This document shows positions 51,536 to 59,172 of a stretch of 64,000 bases of DNA, piece by piece (position 1 is the first letter of the stretch; every line of letters begins with the position of its first letter). Source of the stretch: Brevibacillus aydinogluensis (GTDB lineage Bacteria > Bacillota > Bacilli > Brevibacillales > Brevibacillaceae). A model generated the notes under the pieces. That model saw only the letters and a list, made by a program, of their open reading frames with translations. It was not told the DNA's origin and searched no databases. The stretch lies in the NCBI RefSeq assembly GCF_031954365.1, contig NZ_JAUSVZ010000002.1; one strand, given 5' to 3'. The position numbers were made by a program, and so were the translations under genes.

Positions 51536-52003
51536 ATGTATGAAGTAAAACGTTTACGGATCAATTACAAGACTCTGGAGGAGTTTCAAAAATTCCGCGA
51601 ATTTGGCCTGGAGGAGCTTTCCATGAAGGAAGACCTGGAGGCGAACATCGTGGAAAACGATTCGGAATCTCCTTTTTACGGAATCTACGACAACGGCCTG
51701 CTGGTGGCACGGATGAGCCTGTACAAAATCGACGGCAAGTACGACCGCTACTTCAAACCGGCTCAAGATTATTACGAATTGTGGAAACTGGAAGTGCTGC
51801 CCGATTACCGCGGCAAGGATTACGGCACGGCTCTGGTCAACCACGCCAAGAGCTTTGGTGCACCCATCAAGACCAACTCCCGCTGTCGCGCTGACCAATT
51901 CTGGCTGAAGATGGGCTTCACTCCGGTCAAGTACAACCCGATTCGCGACCGCGGCGAGAACCCGTACGTCTGGCTGCCCGAAGGTGTCGGCCTGCAGGAC
52001 TGA
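51536..52003 (+). CDS. ylbP: YlbP-type GNAT N-acetyltransferase
   Basis: A 155-residue GNAT-fold protein. The acetyl-CoA-binding strand and loop are seen in YYELWKLEVLPDYRGKDYGTALVNHAKSFG (about residues 81-110), with the R/Q-x-x-G-x-A-like RGKDYG; the end (FWLKMGFTPVKYNPIRDRGENPYVWLP) is strongly conserved in the YlbP family. The substrate is unknown. GAGAGGAG precedes the ATG, and a TATAAT (51480-51485) lies about 50 bases upstream but with no good -35. It shares a terminator with the convergent RsfA gene, the same neighbour as in B. subtilis. Confidence 0.88.
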   Translation: MYEVKRLRINYKTLEEFQKFREFGLEELSMKEDLEANIVENDSESPFYGIYDNGLLVARMSLYKIDGKYDRYFKPAQDYYELWKLEVLPDYRGKDYGTALVNHAKSFGAPIKTNSRCRADQFWLKMGFTPVKYNPIRDRGENPYVWLPEGVGLQD

Positions 52004-52027
52004 GGGCTTTTGCACCGTCCACGCGTC

Positions 52028-52060
52028 AAAAAAAGAAGCGGTTTTATCCGCTTCTTTTTT
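52028..52060. terminator. Bidirectional terminator between ylbP-like and rsfA-like genes
   Basis: Stem AAGAAGCGG/CCGCTTCTT with a 6-base loop, A-run before and T-run after, so it works in both directions. Confidence 0.9.
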
Positions 52061-52078
52061 GTTGGCACGTTTGCACGC

Positions 52079-52708
52079 TCACTTTTCCACGCGCTCCAGG
52101 TTGCCGTTTTCATCCATCCTGAAAATCGCCTTGGGCGCCTCCTCTTCCTGCAAGAAAGCGAGTTTGCGGGCGCGGTCCATAATCTGCACGAGTGCCTTGT
52201 AGTCCTCATTGACCCCGCGCACCTGCTCCAGCTCTTGTTTCATCCGTTCGTTGGCCTCTTTCAACTCTTTTATCTCCGCATTCTTTCCTTCCAATTCTTG
52301 TTCCAGCTGCTTCAAGCGGCGCACGATCTCCTTCTGGTTGGTCAACAGCCGGATGACGGCCTCGATGTGCTGCTCGTCGTCTGCCGCAGCTGCGCCCTCT
52401 CCCAGCAGGAGCTGACCTCCCGACTTGGCAGTGTTGGCCGAGTCAAGCGCGTTGTTTCGCGCGTTCAACCGCCCCATTTTTTTCAACTGCTGGCGTTGGC
52501 TCTTGGCGATCTGAATCGCCGCGTCATACCGCTTGCGCACGCAGCTGTTCCAACGAAACCCGCAGGCGGCGGCAGTTCGGCCCAGCCGCTGTCCCACTTC
52601 TTCAAATGCGGCGAGTTGTGTCCCGCCCTCGCGAATATGGCGTAAGGTGACTTCCGCCAGCACCAGATCGTCGTCTTCCGTCCATGCATCTTGTCTGGAA
52701 GCTGCCAT
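52079..52708 (-). CDS. RsfA family transcription factor (ylbO-like)
   Basis: A 209-residue regulator. The N-terminal Myb/SANT-like domain reads RQDAWTEDDDLVLAEVTLRHIREGGTQLAAFEEVGQRLGRTAAACGFRWNS, with regularly spaced aromatic residues (about residues 5-55). It is followed by a Lys/Gln-rich segment and a long coiled coil (about 120-185, with RRLKQLEQELEGKNAEIKELKEANERMKQEL). In B. subtilis RsfA modulates forespore SigF genes and YlbO is a related SigE-dependent protein. GGGAGGG precedes the start. Confidence 0.9.
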   Translation of the reverse strand: MAASRQDAWTEDDDLVLAEVTLRHIREGGTQLAAFEEVGQRLGRTAAACGFRWNSCVRKRYDAAIQIAKSQRQQLKKMGRLNARNNALDSANTAKSGGQLLLGEGAAAADDEQHIEAVIRLLTNQKEIVRRLKQLEQELEGKNAEIKELKEANERMKQELEQVRGVNEDYKALVQIMDRARKLAFLQEEEAPKAIFRMDENGNLERVEK

Positions 52709-52854
52709 AAAAAATGTCCCTCCCGTTACCTTGATAGGATGATGATGTAATTCATCCTATGCTATTCCCTACTCTGGTAGAATCGCTTTCTACTAGAAAA
52801 AGTATGTCCAGACACAAAAGGGTTTAAACGGGAGGGATTTGCTTGGTCAAACCG

Positions 52855-53613
52855 CTAGTTTTTTCGCAGAACCCGCTGCACCGCGGAAACGTGATCGTCG
52901 CTGCCCCACAACTCGGCGCACTGGCTGACCTCGCGGCGGATGCGCTCGTCCAGGCTCAACCCGTCCCGCTTCCAGCGCAACAGCTGCATGTACGCCCGGA
53001 TACCGGAAAGCGGCTGCGCGGCGATCTTGGCGGCAAAGCGTTCCGTCTCCTCACGCAGGCGATCTGCGGGATACACCGCATCCACCAGCCCATAGCGCTC
53101 CGCCTCTTGCGCACTGACCCGCTTACCCGTCAGCAAAAGCGCCAGCGCCTTGGACTCCGGCAGCTTGTCCAGCAAGCGCGACCCTCCGCCCCATCCGGTC
53201 GTGATCGAGAGGCCAATCTGGACAAAGCCGAGCACGGCCGTCTCGGCGGCGAAGCGAAAGTGACAGGAGATCGCAAACTCGCAGCCGCCCCCGATGGCGT
53301 GTCCGTTGATCATCGCGATGGTCGGTTTGCTGCAGTTGTCGATCGCGCGGAGCAGCCCGGCCACGCGGTCGAGAATCGGCTGCGCCTGTTCCCTCCCCCT
53401 TGCCTGCATGAACTGCCGCAGGTCGCCGCCGGAGATGAAACTGTCGCCCATGCCGGTAAATACCAGTACCTTGACCGCGTCGTCCTCCTCGCACGCGCTC
53501 ACCGTCTGGCGCAGTTCCTCCGCCATCTCCAGGCTGATCGCGTTGCGGACGTGGGGCCTGTTCAGCGTGATGCAGGCCACCCCCGCCCGTTTTTCCACCA
53601 AGATTGTGTCCAT
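52855..53613 (-). CDS. Enoyl-CoA hydratase/isomerase family protein, second copy
   Basis: A 252-residue crotonase. The CoA-binding and oxyanion-hole block is GDSFISGGDLRQFMQ (about residues 51-65) and AIGGGCEFAISCHFRFAAE (about 100-118), which keeps the first Glu. At the position of the second catalytic Glu it reads GFVQIGLSITTGWGGG, so Glu is replaced by Gln and simple hydratase activity is doubtful; isomerase, decarboxylase or hydrolase roles are possible. GGAG precedes the ATG. It stands alone, between a terminator and the RsfA gene, and is unlike YngF. Confidence 0.85.
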   Translation of the reverse strand: MDTILVEKRAGVACITLNRPHVRNAISLEMAEELRQTVSACEEDDAVKVLVFTGMGDSFISGGDLRQFMQARGREQAQPILDRVAGLLRAIDNCSKPTIAMINGHAIGGGCEFAISCHFRFAAETAVLGFVQIGLSITTGWGGGSRLLDKLPESKALALLLTGKRVSAQEAERYGLVDAVYPADRLREETERFAAKIAAQPLSGIRAYMQLLRWKRDGLSLDERIRREVSQCAELWGSDDHVSAVQRVLRKN

Positions 53614-53777
53614 TCTTCTCCAACCCTTTCGCTGATATTCCAGAGCACAGCAGTACCCATGGTGAACGCCCGTCCAGGCAGGTCAACGCCATCGAAGCAG
53701 CCCGCTTGTTCTAATCAGACTTCGCGAATCAGACTTCACGAACCGCTTTCCTACATTGTAAACGGGCCCGCCAAACG

Positions 53778-53804
53778 AAAAAAGAGGAGGGATATCCCCT
53801 CCTC
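53778..53804 (-). terminator. Intrinsic terminator in the 53.6-54.2 kb gap
   Basis: On the minus strand GAGGAGGG/CCCTCCTC with a 5-base loop followed by TTTTTT. It would end any minus-strand transcript that crosses the structured element, including read-through from the MgsR-like gene. It lies 165 bases before the crotonase start. Confidence 0.85.
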
Positions 53805-53922
53805 GCAGACAGAAGACAAACTGTACTTTTTCATTGAGGTTCCGCAAGGAAACGATCTTTCCATCGTTGTCAGGCCGAAAGGCCTGAACACCGATCAACC
53901 GAAGGTGGAGATAAAGGACATG

Positions 53923-54122
53923 GCATGGAGTGATGGGCCAAGCGAGCTCCTTTGACGACCGGCTCGGCGGAAAAACGAAAGACGCGGGGAAAACAGGGGG
54001 CACAAGTCTCACTTCCTCCAAACACCCAGATGTTTGCCCCCTGCCCGCGTCGCGTTTTGGAGCGTACGCTATCTTCTTCTTTGCTGGTCGTCAAGCGAGC
54101 GAGCAGGCCCGATCACCCATGC
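53923..54122. other. Large nested inverted-repeat element, possible structured RNA or mobile repeat
   Basis: The 561-base space between the crotonase and the MgsR-like gene has no convincing protein gene. It holds a rod of nested complementary segments, outermost to innermost: GCATGG (53923-53928) with CCATGC (54117-54122); TGAT with ATCA; GGGCC (53935-53939) with GGCCC (54106-54110); TTGACGACC (53952-53960) with GGTCGTCAA (54086-54094); AAAACG with CGTTTT (54053-54058); GACGCGGG (53981-53988) with CCCGCGTC (54044-54051); CAGGGGGCA (53994-54002) with TGCCCCCTG (54035-54043). The closing stem, one large bubble (12 and 27 bases) and a terminal stem-loop give about 200 bases. Strand is unknown. 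I recognise no family. Confidence 0.6.
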
Positions 54123-54174
54123 GCCTCGGACTTTGTCTACACGCTGAGAGGCGGAATATTCCCTCCTCGTTCGC

Positions 54175-54552
54175 TTAGGCCAGCAGTTTTTGCATCGCCG
54201 ATTGGTTATACCCGATGATGATGTTTTCCCCGTCGGTCAGAATCGGTCGCTTCAGGAGCTGCGGCTCTTCGCTCAGCATCTCCAACAGCTGGCTGACGGT
54301 CATTTCATTGATGTCCACCTCCAGGTTTTTGAAACGCTGGCTGCGCGTGGACAGGATTTCGTCCAAGCCGTTGGTGGTCTTTTTGATGATCTCCATCAGT
54401 TCTTCCGGCGTCGGCGGATTTTTGAACAGGTGCCGCTCCTCGTATTTTACTCCGTGTTCCGCCAGCCACGCCTTGGCCTTGCGACAGGATGTACAGCTCG
54501 GATAGGTGAAAAACGTCAATGTTTGTGGACGAGTACGTTCAGCGACCGCCAT
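54175..54552 (-). CDS. mgsR: Spx/MgsR family RNA polymerase-binding regulator
   Basis: A 125-residue ArsC-fold protein. The redox switch CTSC is in TYPSCTSCRKAKAWL (about residues 18-32); the conserved LLKRPILTDGENIIIGYN follows at about 101-118. Spx-type proteins bind the RNA polymerase alpha C-terminal domain and redirect transcription under thiol stress. DEILSTRSQRFKNLEVDIN fits MgsR (YqgZ) better than Spx itself, and a DUF2626 gene (yqgY in B. subtilis, next to yqgZ) is nearby. The ATG at 54552 has GGAGGGG upstream. Confidence 0.82.
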   Translation of the reverse strand: MAVAERTRPQTLTFFTYPSCTSCRKAKAWLAEHGVKYEERHLFKNPPTPEELMEIIKKTTNGLDEILSTRSQRFKNLEVDINEMTVSQLLEMLSEEPQLLKRPILTDGENIIIGYNQSAMQKLLA

Positions 54553-54708
54553 CGTGTTCCCCTCCATCTTGCTCTATTTTCTTATTTAACTATACAAAAG
54601 TTAGGTAATAAAAAATCCTTTTCTACTCTGGATTATAAATGCGGTGTTAACACTATGTCAATAGTATTAAATATATAAAATACGACGAATGCCTGGCACA
54701 CTCCAACC

Positions 54709-54737
54709 TTAACAACGGCGCGAAAATCGGCTAAACT
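54709..54737 (+). promoter_or_regulatory. SigA-type promoter of the COG2345-like regulator
   Basis: TTAACA (54709-54714) and TAAACT (54732-54737), spaced 17 bases, 34 bases before the GTG start. Confidence 0.6.
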
Positions 54738-54771
54738 AATGGTGATTTGTACTGAGAAAGGGGGGACCAGC

Positions 54772-55476
54772 GTGGATTGCGACGCTCAAAAGTTAACAAG
54801 CGCCTTGGCTGATTCCACCCGTTTTTCCATTTACCAGTTTGTCTCCAACAGCAAAGAGCCTGTGACCGTGCAAGAGGTGGCCGAGCAGTTTTCCATCCAT
54901 CCAAACGTGGAGCGGCTGCATTTGACCAAGCTGGAAGACGTCCATTTGCTTACCTCTTTCTCCGACAAAAGCGGCAAGGGGGGGCGTCCCTGCCGTCTGT
55001 ACGCCCTTTCCGATCAGGTAGTCAGCCTGCAGTTTCCTCCTCGTGATTACCGGCTGTTGGCCGACATCGCCATCGAAAGTCTGCTGTCCTTGGGAGAGAT
55101 GGGGGAAGTTGCCCTCGTCAAAATGGGACACCGCATGGGAACGGAAATGGCCAAACGGGCGCTGGCGGAAGTGCCGATCGACATGAATAACGCAACGTTG
55201 GACGCAAAGTTGTCCCACATCCACCGGCTATTGGTGGCGCAAGGACTCAAACCGGAGATCGAACCCCTTTCGGACGGAAGTTTGCGCTTTCGAGTGAACA
55301 ACTGCACGTTTTCCGAGACAGCCAAGCGTTTCCCCGACGCCATTTGCAAGATGCACAACGCTCTGTTGTCGGGGATATTTGAGACTTACTTTGGACACAT
55401 TGAATTACAAGAAGACGAGTCCATGATCAAAGGTTGCAGGTCCTGCAACTATACCGTAGCGCGTATCCCTCGTTGA
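54772..55476 (+). CDS. COG2345-like winged-helix regulator with C-terminal cysteine cluster
   Basis: A 234-residue regulator. The N-terminal winged helix is LTSALADSTRFSIYQFVSNSKEPVTVQEVAEQFSIHPNVERLHLTKLED (about residues 8-56). The C-terminal part has four Cys in the order Cys-x13-Cys-x29-Cys-x2-Cys (NNCTFSETAKRFPDAICK ... KGCRSCNYTV), as in the SufR/COG2345 group, which may hold an Fe-S cluster or another metal. The SufR spacing itself (12, 13, 14) is not matched. The target genes are unknown; it is encoded divergently from MgsR. The start is GTG behind AAAGGGGGG. Confidence 0.82.
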   Translation: MDCDAQKLTSALADSTRFSIYQFVSNSKEPVTVQEVAEQFSIHPNVERLHLTKLEDVHLLTSFSDKSGKGGRPCRLYALSDQVVSLQFPPRDYRLLADIAIESLLSLGEMGEVALVKMGHRMGTEMAKRALAEVPIDMNNATLDAKLSHIHRLLVAQGLKPEIEPLSDGSLRFRVNNCTFSETAKRFPDAICKMHNALLSGIFETYFGHIELQEDESMIKGCRSCNYTVARIPR

Positions 55477-55607
55477 CGTCGACGTTTCGCCCAACGGCGC
55501 GGTCGGCAGCGGTACAACCCGAATCTCCCCCATCCGGCTGGATGGTATGTCGGGAGCGATTCGGATGCGTGGGAACGGCTGCGTCAAAAAACCGTCATAC
55601 CTTCCCG

Positions 55608-55636
55608 TTTACAGGCCTCTTCCAGTCCTTTATAAT
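55608..55636 (+). promoter_or_regulatory. SigA-type promoter of the DUF2626 gene
   Basis: TTTACA (55608-55613) and TATAAT (55631-55636) with a 17-base spacer, close to consensus, 54 bases before the start codon. Confidence 0.8.
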
Positions 55637-55689
55637 GGGGGAGGAATCTTGTAAATCTTGCCGACTTGCTGGAAAAAGGAGGGAAACAG

Positions 55690-55956
55690 ATGGATCGCAT
55701 GTATCGCGTACTCGGCTTCTGGACGCTGGCGATCGCGCTGATGGCGTTCTGGGGGCACCTGTACCCGATGGCTCTCTTGTTTTTCGGACTGACCGCCTTC
55801 TTCGTATCTCTCAGCTACATGAATCTGACAGAACGGGCGTACTTGAACATTTTCTTCTGTTTTATGTTTGTCTCTTTCGTGGGCTTCACCTATTACACGT
55901 TCTTCGTCATGCCGGTGGGTCCGCAAGAGCACTCCATGCTGAACTTGATCATGTAA
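55690..55956 (+). CDS. DUF2626 family small membrane protein (YqgY-like)
   Basis: An 88-residue protein with three hydrophobic segments (MYRVLGFWTLAIALMAFWGHL; MALLFFGLTAFFVSL; LNIFFCFMFVSFVGFTYYTFFVM) and the family end MPVGPQEHSMLNLIM. The function is unknown. ATG at 55690 follows AAAGGAGGG. It ends at a bidirectional terminator shared with the methyltransferase gene. It is placed near an MgsR homologue and an MBL hydrolase, as yqgX-yqgY-yqgZ are in B. subtilis. Confidence 0.9.
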   Translation: MDRMYRVLGFWTLAIALMAFWGHLYPMALLFFGLTAFFVSLSYMNLTERAYLNIFFCFMFVSFVGFTYYTFFVMPVGPQEHSMLNLIM

Positions 55957-55988
55957 AAAAAGATGCTCTGGGTGAGCATCTTTTTTTA
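55955..55988. terminator. Bidirectional terminator between DUF2626 and the methyltransferase
   Basis: Stem AAAGATGCTC/GAGCATCTTT flanked by an A-run and a T-run (AAAAAAA ... TTTTTTT), serving both convergent genes. Confidence 0.9.
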
Positions 55989-56000
55989 TTTCCTGTAGAG

Positions 56001-57119
56001 CTAGCGCAAAAAGCTGAGCGGCACTCCGTCCGGCATCGCTTTTGCCTGGACCAGCACGCGAAAGAGGCCGCCCAGGCCGCCCGGGTAGATCAGCTGTTGA
56101 ATCGCCCGGTTCCGCTTCATCGCTTCACTTGTGAACGGGTCCGTGTCCGCATGGGCGACCGCCTTTTCCAACAGGCCGCATTTGATCAAAAAACGGTCCT
56201 GCCGCATGTAGGCAAGCGTCTTCAGCCCAGCCCGCTCGCCCGCGCGCATCCATGCAGAAAAATTGACGTGCGCCGTGATGTCCTGTTCCCCCACGTGCAC
56301 ATAGGGATTGTCGTGCGCCTGATGGCGGTGGTAGCACATCAGCGTCCCCCGCTTCCGGGCGGGATGGTACAGCTCCTCCTGCACGTCACCGTAATCCACG
56401 GTCAGGACATACCCCTGCCTCAGCAGGCGGGACAGGTCGGCGGCTGTCTCCTCCATCGCCGTATTGACCTCGATCCGCATCCCCCGCGGCAGCGACTCGT
56501 CCATCTCTTGCAGACTATCCTCCAGGGCAAACGTCAATTCGCCGAGCACTTCGGCAAAACCGCCGTCTGTCTCCGTCACCCACACCTCCCGCCAGCCGTC
56601 AGCCGTCTTCTCCACCACATGCACGGGAAAGGCATCGAGCCATTCGTTGGAGAGGATCACCCCTTCGACGCCTTCTGCTGCCGCCTCCCGAAGACTGGAA
56701 TACCAACGCGTCTCCACCTCTGCATCGCGCAGCACCTCCTGCTGAAGCTGCCGATGATACGGGCTTGTCTCGATCAATACGAGGCGCATGTCCCGATACA
56801 GCTCGGGCACCGTCTCGCGCAGCCGGCGAAGCATGCTGCCCGAAAGCGCGCCCGTACCTCCGCCGATCTCCACCAGCGCCGGGGCGGTCCAGCCACCCGA
56901 CTGCCACATCTCGGCCACCACGTCAGCCAACGTCTCGGCAAAGACGGGATGAACCGTCGCACTGGTAAAAAAATCACCGTCTCTGCCCACCTTGGGGCGC
57001 TCCGACATGTAGTACCCGCCTTCCGGATGGTAGAGTGCCAGCTCCATGAACCGCGCAAACGGAATCGCCCGCCGCGGATGATTGCGTATTTGGTCCCGAA
57101 TGATGGATGTAATCGTCAT
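56001..57119 (-). CDS. Class I SAM-dependent methyltransferase, MidA/NDUFAF7 (COG1565) family
   Basis: A 372-residue protein. The N-terminus has PFARFMELALYHPEGGYY (about residues 20-37), which is typical for the family, then the SAM motif LVEIGGGTGALSGSMLRRL (about 82-100), VILSNEWLDAFPVHVVE (about 153-169) and LTVDYGDVQEELYHP (about 241-255). In mitochondria NDUFAF7 methylates an arginine of complex I; the bacterial target is unknown. ATG at 57119 follows GGGAGAA. It is divergent from the secreted coiled-coil protein. Confidence 0.88.
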   Translation of the reverse strand: MTITSIIRDQIRNHPRRAIPFARFMELALYHPEGGYYMSERPKVGRDGDFFTSATVHPVFAETLADVVAEMWQSGGWTAPALVEIGGGTGALSGSMLRRLRETVPELYRDMRLVLIETSPYHRQLQQEVLRDAEVETRWYSSLREAAAEGVEGVILSNEWLDAFPVHVVEKTADGWREVWVTETDGGFAEVLGELTFALEDSLQEMDESLPRGMRIEVNTAMEETAADLSRLLRQGYVLTVDYGDVQEELYHPARKRGTLMCYHRHQAHDNPYVHVGEQDITAHVNFSAWMRAGERAGLKTLAYMRQDRFLIKCGLLEKAVAHADTDPFTSEAMKRNRAIQQLIYPGGLGGLFRVLVQAKAMPDGVPLSFLR

Positions 57120-57241
57120 TTCTGTTCTCCCGCTATCCAAATTTAACCGTATAAGGCTATAATACGAAAAGAAGTCATAGAATGTGGAGAGAAATTGTTT
57201 TTTACGTATTTCTCCACCTCACAAAAACAAAAGGTGAAGCC

Positions 57242-58312
57242 ATGCGTACACTCATGCTTTGCTTGCTGCTGCTGGCGCTGCCGTTGACCGCGACAGCCCT
57301 GGCCCAAGAGCAGCTGCCCCTGGAACAGCTGATCTTGCAGCAGCACTTTACCCAAAAAGAACTGGAGCGCACACTGACGCTGATCAGGCAGGAAGAAAAC
57401 CGGCTGCACGGGGAGATCGCCCAGCTGGATCTGGATCTGCAGCGTAAGAAACTGGTGATGGACGCGATGCGCCGCCACGCAGGAGAGGTTGCCAAAGCGT
57501 ACTACACGGGAGAGCGGGCCAACCTGCTGACGCTGCTGTTTGATACGAAAAATTTCAATGATTTTCTGTTGTTGTTTGATTTTCTGCAAATCCTCTACGA
57601 ACGGGATCTGACGAAGCTGGAAGCATACCAGAAGGAACGTGCCGCGATGACGTCGTTGCAGGCGGAGCGGCAAAACCGGCTGACGTTGCTGCAGAATTTG
57701 CGGCAGCAGTACGAGAAGCAGTTGGCGGACATGCTGGCAATCCAGGCGGAAAAGGAGAAAAACGTGCAGATGCTGAGCGACCCGACCAGCGTTCAGGCAC
57801 TGATGGACCACCTCGTCACCGATTGGCGGGAACGGGGACTGCCCGCTTTTCAAACGTTTTTCAACGAGCTGTCCAATGTAATGTTCCAGATCTCCGAGTT
57901 GGCGACGCCGGATCGCATCCAATCCAACGGGCTGTTCACGCACACGCTGACGATCCGGCAGGATGAGTTTAACCGCTTCCTGGTCTCCAAGGACGAATTG
58001 TTCAAACATACGCAGTTTTCCTTTGACAACAACCAATTGATTGTGGAAGGCTCGTACGACCAGGTACACATGCGGCTGGTCGGCACGTACGAGCTGGTTT
58101 CGACGAAAGCCTTGAAATTTCACATCAACGAGCTGTACTATGACGGATTCGCCCTGCCTGCCTCGACGATTGAAGAGTTGCAGAAAACGTACGACCTCGG
58201 TTTTTACCCGGAGCTGATCTCCTCCAACATCCAGGTGGAGGGGATTACGCTGGCCAACCAGGAATTAAAGCTGCAGTTGAAGATCAACCTGCCGTTTGGG
58301 TTCAAAAAATAG
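57242..58312 (+). CDS. Secreted coiled-coil protein of unknown function
   Basis: A 356-residue exported protein. A Sec signal peptide (MRTLMLCLLLLALPLTATALAQ) is followed by a long coiled coil (about residues 25-180) with LGxIAQLDLDLQRKK-type heptads, which resembles the N-terminal domain of PcsB and CwlO, including AYYTGERANLLTLLFDTKNFNDFLLLFDFLQ. No NlpC/P60, CHAP or M23 catalytic domain follows; the C-terminal 170 residues form a different, beta-rich domain (LTIRQDEFNRFLVS; VEGITLANQELKLQLKINLPFG), like a lipid- or ligand-binding fold. The function is unknown. AAAAGGTGAAG precedes the ATG. Confidence 0.75.
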   Translation: MRTLMLCLLLLALPLTATALAQEQLPLEQLILQQHFTQKELERTLTLIRQEENRLHGEIAQLDLDLQRKKLVMDAMRRHAGEVAKAYYTGERANLLTLLFDTKNFNDFLLLFDFLQILYERDLTKLEAYQKERAAMTSLQAERQNRLTLLQNLRQQYEKQLADMLAIQAEKEKNVQMLSDPTSVQALMDHLVTDWRERGLPAFQTFFNELSNVMFQISELATPDRIQSNGLFTHTLTIRQDEFNRFLVSKDELFKHTQFSFDNNQLIVEGSYDQVHMRLVGTYELVSTKALKFHINELYYDGFALPASTIEELQKTYDLGFYPELISSNIQVEGITLANQELKLQLKINLPFGFKK

Positions 58313-58377
58313 GGATGGCCGCCGGGACGCCCCGTTCCAAACACGCTTTCGTCTATTTGGGCCGCATTTGGCAGATG

Positions 58378-58408
58378 AAAAAGCCAGCGTTTTGCACTGG
58401 CTTTTTCC
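58378..58408. terminator. Bidirectional terminator
   Basis: Stem AAAAAGCCAG/CTGGCTTTTT with a 9-base loop between the secreted protein and the MBL hydrolase genes, which converge here. Confidence 0.85.
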
Positions 58409-58460
58409 TTATTCGGCCGCTCGTCCGCTGGGGATGCGGATGACAGCCGGCGAAGCTCGG

Positions 58461-59108
58461 TTACCGCAGCAAGCCCGTCACAAACGGGTTGTACAGCTTT
58501 TCCGCTTCGATCGTGGTTTTCGGACCGTGCCCCGGGTAGACGATCGTGTCGTCATCCAGCTCAAACAGTTTGTCCTGAATGCTGATCATCAGTGTCTCGA
58601 AATTTCCTCCCGGCAGGTCTGTCCGCCCGATGCTTTGGGCAAACAGGACGTCGCCGCCGAAGCAATGCTGTCCCACCACAAACGAGCAGCTCCCCGGCGA
58701 GTGTCCGGGCGTGTGCAGGACGCGGATGGTCAGTCCGGCCAGCTCCAGCGTTTGCCCGTCGGCCAGCTCGTGCTCGGCCGGCTCGCAGACAATGGGTTCT
58801 GACAAGTTCCAGCGGGTCGAGCCGTTCAGATCGGGATCGGTCAGCCAGCTCTGCTCCAGCGGATGGATGTAGACCGGTGCGCCGGTCAGGGCACGCACCT
58901 GATTCAGCCCGCCGATGTGGTCCAGATGCGCATGGGTCAGCAGGATGGCGACGATGTTTTTTCCCTTCAGAGCGCGAAGGAGCGCCGCCGGTTCCATCCC
59001 CGGGTCGATCACGATGCTCTGCCCGGTTTCCGGGTTGGTCAAAATGTAGGCGTTGGTTTGAAACGGCCCCAGTACGTATTTCTCAATGGTCAATTGTGGT
59101 TCGTTCAT
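58461..59108 (-). CDS. yqgX: MBL-fold metallo-hydrolase, YqgX/glyoxalase II-like
   Basis: A 215-residue metallo-beta-lactamase fold. THAHLDHIGG (about residues 62-71) is the HxHxDH motif, HTPGHSPGSC (about 144-153) gives the third His, GGDVLF (about 163-168) the bridging Asp and PGHGPKT (about 194-200) the last His. The family includes hydroxyacylglutathione-type hydrolases; as this group makes bacillithiol, a bacillithiol thioester substrate is possible but is inference. AAAGGAGG precedes the ATG. Confidence 0.85.
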   Translation of the reverse strand: MNEPQLTIEKYVLGPFQTNAYILTNPETGQSIVIDPGMEPAALLRALKGKNIVAILLTHAHLDHIGGLNQVRALTGAPVYIHPLEQSWLTDPDLNGSTRWNLSEPIVCEPAEHELADGQTLELAGLTIRVLHTPGHSPGSCSFVVGQHCFGGDVLFAQSIGRTDLPGGNFETLMISIQDKLFELDDDTIVYPGHGPKTTIEAEKLYNPFVTGLLR

Positions 59109-59172
59109 GGGTGAACCTCCTTTTTTTATGATACGATATGGATAATACTCAACGTGAAACGGAGTGAGACTG

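Noticed and set aside
53683..54021. A 112-codon minus-strand open frame in the structured gap
   Set aside because: It crosses the terminator at 53778-53804 and the inverted-repeat element, has no ribosome binding site and matches no family I know.
53784..54168. CRISPR array or insertion sequence in the repeat-rich gap
   Set aside because: The repeats are nested and complementary, not direct with spacers, and no transposase or cas gene is nearby.
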